NCBI RefSeq assembly: GCF_002994745.2
Contig: NC_037092.1
Location: 16,483,501-16,547,500, forward strand
DNA length: 64,000 nucleotides
Direction: 5' to 3'
Origin: Rosa chinensis
Lineage: Eukaryota; Streptophyta; Magnoliopsida; Rosales; Rosaceae
The position numbers and the translations under genes are program-made. Below the pieces are notes generated by a model. It saw only the letters and a program-made list of their open reading frames with translations, ran no database searches and had not been told where the DNA came from. Shown one piece after another: positions 13,208-25,795 of this stretch (position 1 is its first letter; the number at the start of each line of letters is the position of its first letter).

Positions 13208-13801
13208 TAGGGGTCATCATTTGGCCCGCGGGCCTAAAAGCTCATGGGCGCCCGCTCGGCCCAGTGGGCAAAAATCCCGGCCCGTCCCGGCCCGCAGCAA
13301 AGCCCATCTCGGCCCTGCCCATTGGGCAAGAGGCAGGGTTAGGGCGGAGGGTTCAAAGCCCAGGCCCGGCCCATTATATGCCCATTAAAGCCCGCCCGGC
13401 CAGGCCTTATAAGCCCCCCCGAAAGCCCATTCAATTTTTGTATTAATATATTTTTATGTAGTTATATTGAACTAATTATTGCATTAGGCCATATGTTTTT
13501 TTAATTTTGTATTTTATTTTGTTCAATCATTAACATATCATCATTTTTTCATAGCTTTTTGTATTTTTTTAACAAAATAATATGACATATAAATATAATG
13601 GACTCGGCCCTGCCCACCCAAAAAAGCCTGGCCCTGGGCCCATGGGCGGTCCTGGGCCTTGATTTTTAAGAGAAGCCCGGCCCTGCCCGGCCCTAAAAAT
13701 AAAATAAAAAATTATTTTGGCCCTACCCGGCCCGGTCCGAACCCATTAATTTTAGACAAGGCTGGCCCTGTCATGCCCATTGACGACCCGGTCGACCCCT
13801 A
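13208..13801. mobile_element. Non-autonomous hAT-type element, GGCCCG-rich, 8-bp TSD
   Basis: The element starts taggggtc and ends gacccct then a, an inverted terminal match. It is flanked by a perfect 8-bp duplication, tcctagac, at 13200-13207 and 13802-13809. Both subterminal regions are dense in gcccggccc/gggccggg words and the centre is AT-rich. An 8-bp TSD with short TIRs is the hAT signature. At 594 bp with no transposase frame it is non-autonomous. The 60-codon frame at 13264 is an artefact of the GC-rich repeat. Confidence 0.88.
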
Positions 13802-13809
13802 TCCTAGAC

Positions 13810-14315
13810 CAATCTAATCTCCAACAACGTACTTTTAGATAATTAATTAAGTATTTTATCCCCATTTTTGAGGTGTTATACTTCAAGTGCGTACACGCAA
13901 CTCTTTGATGACTATTGTTGGGAAATGGTTAGAGATCGCTAACATGTTTTTTTATTTGAATAGTAGATCACTAACATGTTAAACAACCTCACTTTTTTTT
14001 TTCTTTTTTGTTTTGTAGTTTCACAGCTTAAACCCTAATGTTGTGTACTATTCATAGGGTAAAAAAATTTCATTCTCATAATAAGCATGCACCATAGTGT
14101 TTTTAAACTCATCATCTTAATATCATACTAATTAATTCTTTTTTTATAATCCATATTGGGATAATATTTTTTTAAATACTAAACTGTTATATAAAATTCA
14201 TTTCATCACATTAATTGTGCAAAAGTTTTATTATTTTTTTTTTTTGGACAAAGAATTGTGCAAAAGTTTGGTTAACTATACTATGTTACCAAAAGAAAAA
14301 ATATAGAGCACGTTT

Positions 14316-14361
<46 letters not shown>

Positions 14362-15108
14362 ATATAGAGCATCATTACATGTTACGAATGAGAGGACTAG
14401 CATTATTAAAACACGACAATGGTGAATCATTGCCACGTACGTTGTCGGCATATTATGAATGAGACTAGGCAGCAAAATATGACACTCACATGGCCCTTCA
14501 CAGAGGGAGTTACATGACTACTAATCTCCTTCACCATCGATTCTCACCTACATGCCTTTTACAACAGTTCTACGTACCGCAGCCTCAGACGTCTCTCATG
14601 GCAGGTGTTCCTCCATCTTGTTACAAGAATCTTATTCTTTATTTCGGTTCCAAAATCACAATCCATTTGAGGATTCCCCAACTACTCGGTTTGGTTGTAG
14701 ATTACAGAAAGTTTTTTAGTACTTTAGAGCATCGGTGCTCTTCTAATTTTGGTCGTTAATCAATTCTAAGAAATATAAGCGGTTCATCCTGACTATCGCC
14801 AAGAAGGGAAGCACTGGAGCATTATGGACCATCCCTTAAAGTACGACAGATATTTGAAAAGAGACTTATTAGCTTTGTAACTTTTTTTTCTTATATATAC
14901 ACTATATACATATATAGTGGTGCAAGAATCTTTCTTCCGGCATAAACTGATCCAGAAAACCTTTCCTTTCGCTCATGAACGTTTTCAATGTGACAAAATT
15001 TACTAGAAGGAAACTCTAATGAAACAAGCTGTTTGCCATGGGATCACTTAAATTACTTATGTATACTAATGAGAGAAGAAACCACCTAATGTGAGTTCTG
15101 TTAAGAAC
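13810..15108. other. AT-rich intergenic segment with a TA microsatellite
   Basis: Contains a (TA)20 tract at 14320-14359 and several poly-T runs. The 89-codon frame at 14490-14759 is not recognised. Nothing else could be supported. Confidence 0.4.
14320..14359. repeat. (TA)n microsatellite
   Basis: About 20 uninterrupted TA units, seen directly. Confidence 0.95.
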
Positions 15109-15111
15109 TAA

Positions 15112-16322
15112 GAGTAAGTTCACCGGTGGTCTCTTCACGACTTCACCGGCCTCCACCTAATCTAGCTGAAGTGGTAACCTCAATTTTCAGAAAAATGGTT
15201 TCCACCGGTTGTTTCTTGACCGGCATGAATCTGACATTTACTTACCCAGGTCAAGAAGAAGGCCAACATCTTGACCAAAATCTGACCCAAGCAAGCCGGT
15301 TGCCAGCTCGGCAAAACTCCATATCTTGGCTGACGGCAGCAAGGCCGCGACGGAAACTAAGCCAAGAGTGCCAGAGATATCACTGATGTCGAAGAGCTGA
15401 GGACAACCCAGAAACCAAATCATCAAAACTTGATCAAATTCAAAAATTGAGAATATTAGTATATAGAGTGTGTTGAGAGGATTAACTTTCCTACCTCATG
15501 CAGTTAAATTGGCCGCCGGAACCACCAAAAATTTCCACGAAACTGTCAGAAAAACTTCAAGCTTATCGAGCCTCATATTGTTGCCGTCCGCCACCGTTTG
15601 GATAATCCACCGCTAGGAGGACGTCGGTGTTGAGGAGAGCGATCAAACGCAGGTGGTCCACCAGTGGGAAATGGCCTGACGGTGGAGCGCAGGTCAAATT
15701 CTCTTTCCGGGTTTCCAGGTTGCGCTCGCGGGTCAGAAGTTCAGAAGCTTCTATCGTGGCCTGCCAAAGTTTGACCCGATCTAATCCAATATATAGCCTC
15801 TCCAATAGTTGAATTTAGACAGCTACGATGAAGTTGGTGGGTATTTCAATGGCCCATATCGTACAGCAAAAATTTCTCCTTTTTCCTTTAATAATTTCTA
15901 AAATCCCATAATTTCAAAAAATCATTATAAATAGTTGGGGTATCTGAAAAATTCCTCGAAAATTCTCACAAACTCGTTGTGTCATGTACTTTATTATCCA
16001 ACTCTTAAATCGCGGATTTCACTTGTGAAAATTTCTGAAAATTCTCAAGCATATTTTATAATTACAGAGATCGTAAATAAATAAATAATTTATCGAATGA
16101 TTTCAATTAACCTCGATGAATTCCAGGACTCACAAAGAGTATGCAAATGATCTATTTACATCAAATATATTTCAATTTTACAATAAATTAATTAATTAAA
16201 AAAAAATGAACACTACCTTACCACTCAAGAAACATAACAGGTAGAAAACACATATCCAATGGCAGTGAATAGTGTCTTAACCCAGTGACCCTGACCTATT
16301 GACCCAACAGATGAACTTGCTC
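15112..16322. mobile_element. Probable PIF/Harbinger-type element, TAA TSD
   Basis: Left end gagtaagttca; right end tgaacttgctc, an inverted match with one mismatch. Each end is flanked by TAA (15109-15111 and 16323-16325), the three-base target typical of PIF/Harbinger and Tourist elements. The interior is GC-rich on the left (repeated caccggt words) and AT-rich on the right. No transposase domain was recognised; the short frames inside are not convincing genes. Three-base TSDs arise easily by chance, hence moderate confidence. Confidence 0.5.
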
Positions 16323-16325
16323 TAA

Positions 16326-18050
16326 GCCTTCTACAGTTCTAGCTTAGAAACAAAACAAGTACTGAATAGCTCAACCAGTTAACAACTCTTAAAAAGAAAT
16401 GACATAATTCACAAATAATTCTTCCGACACGGGTGATTGACGATGCATATTGTGGACAAAAAGCTCTTAATAACCCTAGGTAAGAGAACATGCTTTAAGT
16501 CTGTTTCGTTCTTTTGCCAATGTCTTCCCAAGAATTCCCTTTATATCAAGTAGGTAGTAGTTCAAGAACTCGAACTTAACAAAAAAGATCTACATTTAAT
16601 CCTCTTTCCCATGAGCTTTAAGATTTTAAGAGCATAGACCTTCTTTTTGTGTAGTTTGATTTCCAACTTCTATTGTGCTTGAATCTTTTCTGGAAAAGGG
16701 TAACAAAGTAGCAGCAGAGTCGCGACTGATAAAGAGACTATGTCATAGAGAAAAGAAACAACAGACAGTTACACAGGGGTAGTCCTATCCACCCACATGG
16801 TTTTGCCTACAGAAAGCACAAAATCTTCAACCGCAATGGGATAGGGTTAGGTTTCCATTGGAAAAAAAACAATGGGATAGGGTTAGGTAACTAGGCAGTT
16901 AAAACGTCCAATCCTCTCTTTCGATCAATATTTGTTTTGATTTGAATGAATGTATCTCTACCCTCGGCCGGACTCTGAAAATTATAAGATCCCAAAACGT
17001 GGTGAGACTGATGATCGATGATGAAGACTTCAAACAGTCAAAACACGTACGTACGCTCATGCAACAGCACCATCGGAGAAAGATCGATCCCTAAGCTGTG
17101 CTGTCGGTGACTAAGCGTCTTTACCTTCTGGAAGAAGAAACAGAGAAAAACTGAAAGAGATCGTTCAACAATGTGTCTATAAAATTCAACATATCCAAAA
17201 GATGCGAATAATAAAATGCAAGTTCGTCAACTCTCCGACTTAGAGTAATCTACTCTTTTAAGGAGCCAGTAGTACTTTAATTTGCCCTGAATTTTCAATG
17301 CAGCTTCATGTAGGGTCTATTTAGATCTTGGAAAAGGCGTGGAACAAGAAGAAAATCGTTGAATATTTGCTTCATTTGCTTCCTTTAATTTTTTTTTTTT
17401 TTAGCTTAGTTAAACAGTTTGTACACTGGTCTTGTGCTCCTGCAGCCAGCAGGATCCAAAATTTTGGCTAAATATTAAGGGGATGATTTTGGTTTATTTT
17501 AGTGTTTTTGGTCAAAGACCCATATTAAACCTAATGTCACAGTGCGTCAATTCTTAAACCTTATATATCTTTCTATCCCGCACTCTCGTTTTTTTCTTAG
17601 GTGAAGTATCAATCCCTTTCCTACCTAGAGTGACGACCGACCTTGAATTCAACTACCAAATTAGATAAAGCCTCAACCAAATTAAGGAATATATCTGAAA
17701 GGTGTAGTATAATTAATGAGAGTCCAAGCTATTGAATTAGGTGCACAAACGTGTATCCAGATTTAATATTAACATAATTGACATGCATCAACGTGGCTTC
17801 ATCGTAATCCAATCGAGCTTAAAAGAAAAATTAAGCCCCAAATTAATTTCTCGATACTAATTGGCGCTCTTCAAAAGGCAATCTCCTTTAATTGTCACTT
17901 CCATTCGCTATCCCTTGTGATTAGTGACAGATCCAGTCACTAACTGGTTTGACTCGGTCCAGCTATATGAAACTGATATTATAGATTTTTTTTGAAAGGA
18001 TATTATAGATATATAGTTGAGAAGAAAAAAGAAGCAAGTTATGATGTAAA
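16326..18050. other. Intergenic segment, no gene recognised
   Basis: Unremarkable AT-rich DNA. A 19-base word, caatgggatagggttaggt, is repeated with one difference around 16834 and 16871. No element ends or coding exons were recognised. Confidence 0.4.
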
Positions 18051-18289
18051 GAGCATCTTTAGCAGATCTTTAATATTGACACTCTTAGTTATTTTGGATA
18101 ACATATTTAGCAGTTTATCAATTTTTACAGCTGCATCACATTCCTAAAGTGTTTCACTATTTTAACTTTTAGTTATGTCGCTCCTAAATATAGTAAGCGA
18201 GATGAGACTTTTAAATTCCTACTAAAATTTAAATTTCATGGTCGAGTTTTAGTATTATTTCTACTTAATAGGTAGGGAAAAAGAAACCA

Positions 18290-18670
18290 ACACTACTATA
18301 CCTTTGTAATAGGTATGAAAAGTATAAATTTTTATGCACAAGGTAATAAAAAAAGAGGAAGGTAGTTTAGACATGGTTCCTAATGAAATGGTAGGAAAAA
18401 AGAAGAGAAAAAAAGAACGATTGCGGCTCGCTTTCCCCCTTTAGAAATTACCTTTGTACTAGGTATCAAAATTACAAACATATCTATGCACAAGGTAATG
18501 AATAAAGAGCAACTTAGTTTTAACATTGTTCCCCTAATCAAAAGAAAAAGAAAAAAAACCATAGCAACTTGTCTTTCCCTTAAGATATGAAAAATGCATC
18601 TCCCTTTCCAGAATATCTCTCCTTTGTACGATTTATCGTAAGGTGTAAAGGTAGATATGCACAATGTAGA
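18290..18670. repeat. Degenerate threefold repeat inside the Tourist-like element
   Basis: The pair acctttgta...aggtat followed by tatgcacaaggtaat occurs near 18300, near 18450 and, weaker, near 18618. The spacing is about 150-170 bp. This is seen by eye and not aligned formally. Confidence 0.5.
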
Positions 18671-19015
18671 ATATTACATCTTTAGATGGATCAAAACTTT
18701 CTTTTGAATACTCATATGAAATATCTATTTGATTGTATAATGAAGTTGAACAACATGACAATTCTATAATGAAGGTGTAAAAATAAGAAGAAAGTGATGA
18801 GAATAAAGAAGAAGAAAAAGACAAGATATATATAGGGTGTAGAAAAATGATGGTAAGGTATGATCATTTATTTAAGTTATAATTTTTTTTAATGACAATG
18901 TATCAATTAAGGGTTTTGTTGTGCTGATGATACATTATAATTGGTATGATTTTTATGAATACCAAATTAATTGAAAAAAAAAAAAAAAAGCATTAACTCT
19001 CAATTAATTGACTCA

Positions 19016-19245
19016 TGTTCAAGAAAATCCATATTTGTGTGTGTCGCCCAAACTCTAGGTTACTTGACCTAGTGGTAAATTGGTAATAGGGTTTAATTAG
19101 AAGAATCTAGATATTCTTATTCAATGTATGATTACATTTCCTTGTATGATTCAGATTCTATGCATTGTAATCCTCTATATAAAGAGACCCTATTATCAAT
19201 GAGAAAACACAACAATTTTCTCTCAATTCCCGTTTTTCTAAAACA
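19016..19245 (+). repeat. 5' LTR of Copia element
   Basis: Begins tgttcaag and ends aaaaca, with a TATA-like ctatataaagag at 19174-19185 as promoter. It is 230 bp against 223 bp for the 3' copy; the difference includes an 8-bp local duplication (taaattgg/taatagg region, about 19072-19085). Confidence 0.92.
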
Positions 19246-20203
19246 TGTTATCAGCACTAGCCCTAACCATAGCCCTAAAAACCAAAACCCTAAAACTCTT
19301 CTCACCAAATCCCTCGCAGCTCTTACGCGCCCGTGCTCTTGCTGCTCCCCGCGAGCACTCCCTGCATCTGCTGCCCCCGCAGCCCTACGCTCGCCCACTG
19401 CCCGCGCACATAGCTAGCGCACGCTAGCGTCTGCCCCCCGCAATCCTTAGCCCTACAGCCTGCACCCGCGCACGTCTGCGAGCCCCAACGCTACGCCCTT
19501 GTGTGATCGGTGCCACCCGTAGCTCTGCAGCACCCGCAGTGGCCCTGCAGTAGCCCCAGCTTTGCAACTCAACGCTAACCCTACCAGGTTAGCCTCGCTG
19601 CCCCTGCAGAGCCCGCGTGCGCTCGCCTGCTCTCACGCTAGCTCGACCTCGACACCGAGACGCCGCGACCCCACGGTCTAGTGAATCCAAGACCCCGCAA
19701 CTTAGCGACCATGCTGCAATCCTGCAAGTCTGCTTGCTTGCACTAGGACTGAAGCTCATCTCCAATACTACGACAAGGACCAAATACGTTCTGCAATCCT
19801 AAGAGGTATGTTTTTCTAAAAATTCCCGTTTTTGAAGTTTTTATTCTTTTTCTCTTCTTTTCTCGGGGACTTGTAACCTCCCTTCTTCTATCCCCTTCCC
19901 CCCCCCCCCCCTCTTCTTCATCATATGGGAGATTTAATTAAGCCGAACTGTGGGTGTTTGTGCTCACTCCAAGCTTGAAGCTTGTTGAGATCTCCAAACT
20001 TAGAGTTTGTAGAGAATTTATGATCAACCACTTATGCCATTGTTTCAAACTAATCCAATACCTCTTAGAATCAAATTTCTTTGAAGCGACTATGCTCGGA
20101 AATTCCTAATTTCTTGGAAGCAACTATGCTCAGAAATTTTATATGTTTTCGTGGTACCTTTTTCCGCTCCGAAACTAACCTTTTTTTCTTGTTCTCTTTC
20201 AAG
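19246..20203 (+). other. Copia leader between 5' LTR and gag
   Basis: Untranslated leader starting with the primer-binding-site-like tgttatcagcac. It includes a GC-rich block (19320-19700) rich in gccc/cgc words and a C12-13 run near 19900. Short frames here are not genes. Confidence 0.6.
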
Positions 20204-21262
20204 ATGAGTAACTTGAACAAATTTGACTTTGCTCCATTAGGAACAACTGGCTCTGGATATCACAGGTGGGTTCGTGATGTCCGCCAACATCTCAAGGCCG
20301 ATAGAATCCTGGATACAATTCTTGAGCCTATCTAGGACGTGCTAACTGTTGAGCAAGCTCAAACTTTAGAAGCAAATAGAGCAGCTTAGAGGCAAATAAG
20401 GCGAAAGCCATCATCCTAATGACTCGTCATATGGCTGATTCGCTCCAGTACGAGTGTATGAATGAAGAAGACCCCAGAAGGTTATGGGTCTCACTTGAAG
20501 AAAGATTTGGCAACGTCCGCGACTCCCTGCTTCCTGACCTAGAAGTGAGATGGCATAGCCTCCGCTTCTGTGATTTCAAGTCAGTTCTTGACAACAACTC
20601 GGAAGCACTTCGCATTAAATCCTTAATGGAATTTTGTGGTAAAGAGATCACAGATGCGATCTTGATTGAGAACACTCTCTCTACCTTCACCGTCTCTGTA
20701 TTGATGGTTGCTAAGAACTATCGAATAAATGTTACTGCAGGACGGATCACAAGGTTTCATGAGCTTATTGGAACGATGAATGTCACTGAAAAGCATGACA
20801 ACATCCTTGTGAAGAACTATAATTCAAGATCAGTGGAAACAAAGCATATTCCGGAATCCAATTATAGTCGCACCCCTAAGAGAGGGCGCCAAGAGCGAAA
20901 CCCTAATCTTAGAGATACTTTTGGACATTCTAGTCCATATAACCGCTCTACTTGGGAAGGTAACCGCCAAAATAGGCGAACATGAAACCGAAGACGTCAA
21001 CTTGGAAAGAGAGAGGGAGGCAACGCCTCTGGCCATGTTGGTGGCACCACCAACACTAAGAGCCATCTAAATGACGCTTTCAAAGCGCCTCAATCAATGG
21101 ATTTTGAGCAAAGAGATGTATGTTCTCGATGTGGAGTATCCGGTCATTGGGCACACATTTGTAGAGCTCGTGACGAAATTGTCACCACCTGCAAAAGCAT
21201 ATTGTGAAGCAAGAGAAGCTCACTATGTGGAACAAGAAGATCAAGAAGATGATCTAGAGTGA
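20204..21262 (+). pseudogene. Copia GAG remnant with CCHC zinc knuckle
   Basis: Starts MSNLNKFDFAPLGTTGSGYH at the ATG at 20204. The frame is broken by stops around 20333 and 20388, continues open at 20419-20985 (MTRHMADSLQYECMNEEDPR), stops again and shifts. The knuckle CSRCGVSGHWAHIC (CX2CX4HX4C) is readable at 21121-21162. These are the UBN2-type gag and nucleocapsid regions of Ale-lineage Copia elements. It is non-functional through several stops and frameshifts. Confidence 0.85.
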
Positions 21263-21674
21263 AGGGTTTAAGACTACAAAATCTGGCTGGGATCAATGGA
21301 TCGCCAATTTTGTTTAAGTCTTTATTTTTCCAAGATATGTAATAGGTAATTGCCATATACTTTGTAGTAAATGTCAATGGTTTAGTTTTTCTTCACATAG
21401 ACTCATCCCAAATGAGTGTGATATCTACGAAGGTTTTGAGATAAGTGGTACTTAAGCGAGTTTTGCTCCACCGACATCTCTCTACTCCCCTGGTCATACT
21501 TATTTTGGAGTTACTAGAAGAAGTCAAACGACTATCTTTGTTTTGAATTAGCTAGCATTTGGATTAAATTCTCCTAATGGTTAAGAGATAATGATATATT
21601 CTGTTGGCTTATGAATAAAATTTCAAGTTCTTTTCATGATGACTCCATTTTGATTCTGAGCATATTACTTTATG
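21263..21674 (+). pseudogene. Decayed Copia segment between gag and the Gypsy insertion
   Basis: By position this should hold the aspartic protease start, but I could not read a DTGA-type motif; the frame is heavily interrupted. It ends at the Gypsy target site actac (21675-21679). Confidence 0.45.
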
Positions 21675-21679
21675 ACTAC

Positions 21680-23361
21680 TGTTGAGTCACAAATTACTTA
21701 TGCAATTGTGCCCCATAATTATGAAAATTGATTTGTCTTCCATGCTATTTTACCCTTTTTAATCCATTTCCTTTTATTTGTAGGAAACCTTGCATTGAGA
21801 ATAAAATGACTATTTGAGGCTTGAAATGCGGAGATTTGAAGGTAGGGGAAGAAGACACGGAGATTGGAAGAAAATTGCAAATCGACTTTTCCGGCGATTT
21901 TTCAGGCAAACTTTTCCGGTGAGCCGCCACTCATGGAGGGTCTTTTCTCCAGCAAAGGAGGACCATAGTTATGAGAATATCCCATCACTTGAAATTCAAA
22001 TATCTCCCTACACCTTGTCCTTTTGTCACCTTGCCAATTTGGGACCATTTTAGGGACAATGGTGTAAGAGCATCTCTTGCACACTTTGGGACCAAAGAGG
22101 ACATACATAGCTGATCAAAGAGATGCCAAAGGGGATTATTCAGATTTCTTGACTCCATTCAATCATCTTCATCCTATCTAAGATCCATTTTTCTCTCTAG
22201 AGAAGAGACCACCATCTCCACCACAAAAACCACCATCTCCACCTCTAAAACCTCCATTTCCACCACTACATCCTCCATTTCCTTCACCACTCAACACCAC
22301 AACTCATCTTAGAGATCCCAAATTTCACTATTCTCACCAATATCAAGAGCTTGGAGCAAGGAGAAGGAGGTGACTACCATCACATCATGTTCTTGGAGAC
22401 CCATCTCCACCACCTCTTCCGGCATCATCAATAGTCACCCTTTACTCCTTATCTCTTTATGTATTTGATGTTTAATAGAATGTTGAAGTTTGTGTATCTA
22501 GCTATGTGTGAGTAGTGAACTAGTTGGGGCTAGGGTTGAAAGCCCTAGCCAAACTTGCTTGGATTGATGCTTTTGTTTATAAATTGATGCAAATTCATGT
22601 TGTCATTCTCACATGCTAAGTCAATAGTTGAATGCATTACTTAGACCTAATCAATTTGAGTTATGTGTTTGCCATGACATGAAGTTTTTCCTAGAGATTG
22701 ATTACCTTTAGGCAAAAAGGGAGCATGAAAGCACACCATGTGTGCATGTGAGGGTAGTGAGCTAAAATCACCTAGAGATAGGATTGGTTTGCTTGCTTGG
22801 TTACCTAAACTCTAAGCTTTATGCATTTAGGGGCAAAGGATTGAGACCTATCCGGTAATTGAATTTGTCTCTAGGTAGTTAGCTCTAGACTTATCCGGTT
22901 AGAGTTAATAAAATGAAAGGGGTTTAAACCTTAGTAGTCCTATCCGGATGCTAAGAGGGTAGTTGGACAATTAGCTTTGCATCATTCATATTCAATTGCT
23001 TTAATACTTGCAAGGGAGGCAAAAGGTGAAACCCGATGCCCTAACTCCCATCCATTTGATAACAACTTGTTTAGTTTAGCTTAGTTTATATTACTCGCTT
23101 TCATTGTTTCAATTTGAATAGAAACCAATCTCAAAATCAAAATCAAATCTCTACACACCATCTTGCACATACTCACCATGAACTTTGGTTCACTTGTGAG
23201 CCTTTGTTTGTGATTGTATATTTGCATATTCTTCTAGTTTTTCCTTAGGTTTTCCCTAGCTAGGAAAGGATTCACCAATCCTCGTGGGTTCGACATCCTT
23301 ACTTAATCCACTATTCTATAACTTGTACCTCTTGCACTTGAGGGTGGCTTTAATGCTAACA
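21680..23361 (+). repeat. 5' LTR of Athila-type element
   Basis: 1682 bp, 99.5% identical to the 3' copy by direct column comparison. The LTR carries short frames and a repeated ccaccatctccacc block near 22210-22280; these are not genes. Confidence 0.94.
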
Positions 23362-23466
23362 AGTTTTTGGCGCTGTTGCCAGGGATTGGTGTAAAATCCA
23401 ATCCCTACCTCGGGTAGTCTTAGGGATTAGCTAGAAATTTCCCTTGTTTTTATTTTATCTCTGTTC

Positions 23467-23615
23467 ACCGACCAGTCGTTGGTCTCCGCCGACCGGTCGT
23501 TTGTGTTAATTTCGTGTGATTTTTGTTTCGCCGACCAGTCGTCGGAAATTTCCGACCGGTCGTTTTAGGGGTCAGAAGCTCACCGACCAGTCGGCAAGTG
23601 TCGCCGATCGGTCGT
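23467..23615 (+). repeat. Six ccgaccRgtcg motifs in the Athila leader
   Basis: Motif starts at 23468, 23489, 23531, 23552, 23583 and 23604, each 11 bp. They alternate ccgaccagtcg and ccgaccggtcg; the last is ccgatcggtcg. The paired starts are 21 bp apart each time (23468/23489, 23531/23552, 23583/23604), so the array is three copies of a two-motif unit. The core cgaccggtcg is a perfect palindrome. It lies between the primer-binding site and gag, where packaging and dimerisation signals of retroelement RNA are usually found. The role is inferred only. Confidence 0.85.
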
Positions 23616-23712
23616 TTCCCCTGTTTTCAGAATTTTTCAGTTTCTTGTTTTTGGTTTCTTTTTGTATCTTGACTTATATTCTCACCTTTGTTTTAAAATT
23701 TTATAGGTGTTT

Positions 23713-25795
23713 ATGTCTCACGGATCATCTACAAGTAGCCCAAGGATCAATTCAAACTATTCCACTCCATCATCTCCGAGCACACCAAGTGGAGACAACA
23801 TATCTATTGATCAAGTTCTTGAAGATAGTGGTGAAGAAACTCGGATACCGCAAGAAACTCTTGATCTCATAAAGAAATTGGCAGAAGAGTTGCAAGCTAA
23901 AATAGCCCGGATACCCACAATGGATGAACCACGCCCCATGAAGGAGTACGCTTTACCAACAATCTCCAATCATCCAAGTTGCATCGTGCTTCCACCATGT
24001 GCCGTTGCTTTTGACATAAAGCCGGGGACTATTGCAAACTTACCCCTCTTCTTTGGCTTGCCAAGTAATGAGCCATACTTGCACCTCCAAGAGTTCAATG
24101 AAGCATGCTCAACCGTTCAACTTTTGGGTATTGATGAAGGCAACTTGCGTCTTCAGCTCTTTCCCTTTTCATTGAAGGACAAAGCTAAGAAATGGTTGTA
24201 CAAGCTTCCCCCAAGTAGTATCCACACTTGGGAAGAGATGCAAAAGGTATTCCTCAAGTTCTATTTCCCTCCTCACAAGTCTAATTCATTGAGGAATGAG
24301 TTGATGAACTTCCGAGAGCTACCAAATGAGTCATTCTATGAGACATGGGAGAGATTCAAGGATAATAGAAGGTGGTGTTCCCAATCATGGTCTCTCTAAG
24401 GTAGCGGTTCTAAGTGCCTTCTACACCGGGCTTTCACAAGACACAAGGAGGAGAGTTGACAATGCTTGTGGGGGATGTTTCATGAACAAGACCGAAGATG
24501 AAGCGATGAAGATCCTAGATGAAATGAGTGAGTCTTCTCAACTCTATGATAGTGCCTCGGATAGAAAGCCAATGATGATGAAGAGTGCACAAGTACCTAT
24601 GAGGGAGCAAGAGCAAAGGAGAGGCATGTATAATGTTGACATTCCAAGTGTTCAAATGCAACAAGAGTTGAAGCGGATAGAAGGAGATATGCAAAAGAAG
24701 CTTGACATGATTCTACAAGCACAAGGAAGACCCCTCAATCAAATGGCACCACCAAGCCAAATTCGGGAGCCTAGTTTGGGAGTCAAATCCATGGAGCAAG
24801 CTTGCTTGATTTGCGAAAGTGTGTACCATAGCACAACGGAGTGTTCACAAAGTGACATGTACCCGGAATTGATAGAGCAATGCAATCTTCTCAGCAACCA
24901 AACAAGGCCAAAGAATGATCCTTATAGCAACACTTATAATCCCGGGTGGAGGAATCACCCTAATTTTGGTTGGGGTGGGAATCAAAACCGTGAACAAGGT
25001 CAAGGTTACCAAAGGCAATGAGGTGGATTTCAAGGTGCAAGTAGCTCACACTTCAACAATCAAGGAGCAAACAATGCTTATCATGCTCCTAGACCACCTT
25101 ATCAAGCACCACCTCAACAACCTCTACCTCTACAACAACCCCAGGTGCCAATTCAAGAAGCAAGAAAGACACCTACCCTTGAAGAAATGATGGCGGCCTT
25201 TGTGAACAATCAAGCAAAGCAAGATGAGAAGATCAATGTCATTCAACAAAGTGTGAGCAAGCTTGAGGTACAAATGGGGCAACTAGCTAGTGAGCTTAAT
25301 CAAAGGAGGCAAGGTGTGTTTCCAAGCCAAGTAGAGACTAACCCAAGACATGAAGCCAAAGCTATTACCACCTTGAGAAGTGGAAGGCAAGTGGAGAACA
25401 ATGTGTACATGCCTACCAATGAGGAAGATGTAACTCCAAGGGAGCCACCCGGTTTTGAAAGAAGATCAAAGGGGAAAGCAAGAGAGTTGTCACATGGAGA
25501 AGTCATCTTAGGCTTCAATGATGGTGAAGCAGAAGCTTTGAATGATAAGAAGAATGCTTATGCCGATGAGAAGCAAGAAGAAGCCTTGAAGGACAATTTC
25601 AATGCCAAGGTTGGAACTCATGATAATGAAGACTCTCCTTCTACTCTAATTGAAAGGCCATTCAAAAGAGGTATGACCTTCAATCCTCCTTTGAAGATTG
25701 TGCAAGATGAAGAAGTGTCTCTCCCTTACCCTCAAGCTATATGGCAACAAGAGAAAAAAACTCAAGAAAGAGAGCCAATTGAGGGAGATGATTGA
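23713..25795 (+). pseudogene. Athila-type GAG, interrupted
   Basis: Begins MSHGSSTSSPRINSNYS at the ATG at 23713. The conserved retrotransposon-gag core is readable: LPLFFGLPSNEPYLHLQEF, LQLFPFSLKDKAKKWLYKLP and ELPNESFYETWERFKD. A frameshift near 24360 moves the reading to a second frame (IIEGGVPNHGLSK on), which has one in-frame TGA at 25019-25021 and then continues to 25795. The C-terminal half has a low-complexity P/Q-rich stretch and a coiled-coil-like segment (NQAKQDEKINVIQQSVSKLE). GAG forms the virus-like particle in which reverse transcription occurs. Despite the young LTRs this copy cannot make full-length GAG unless the breaks are bypassed. Confidence 0.9.
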
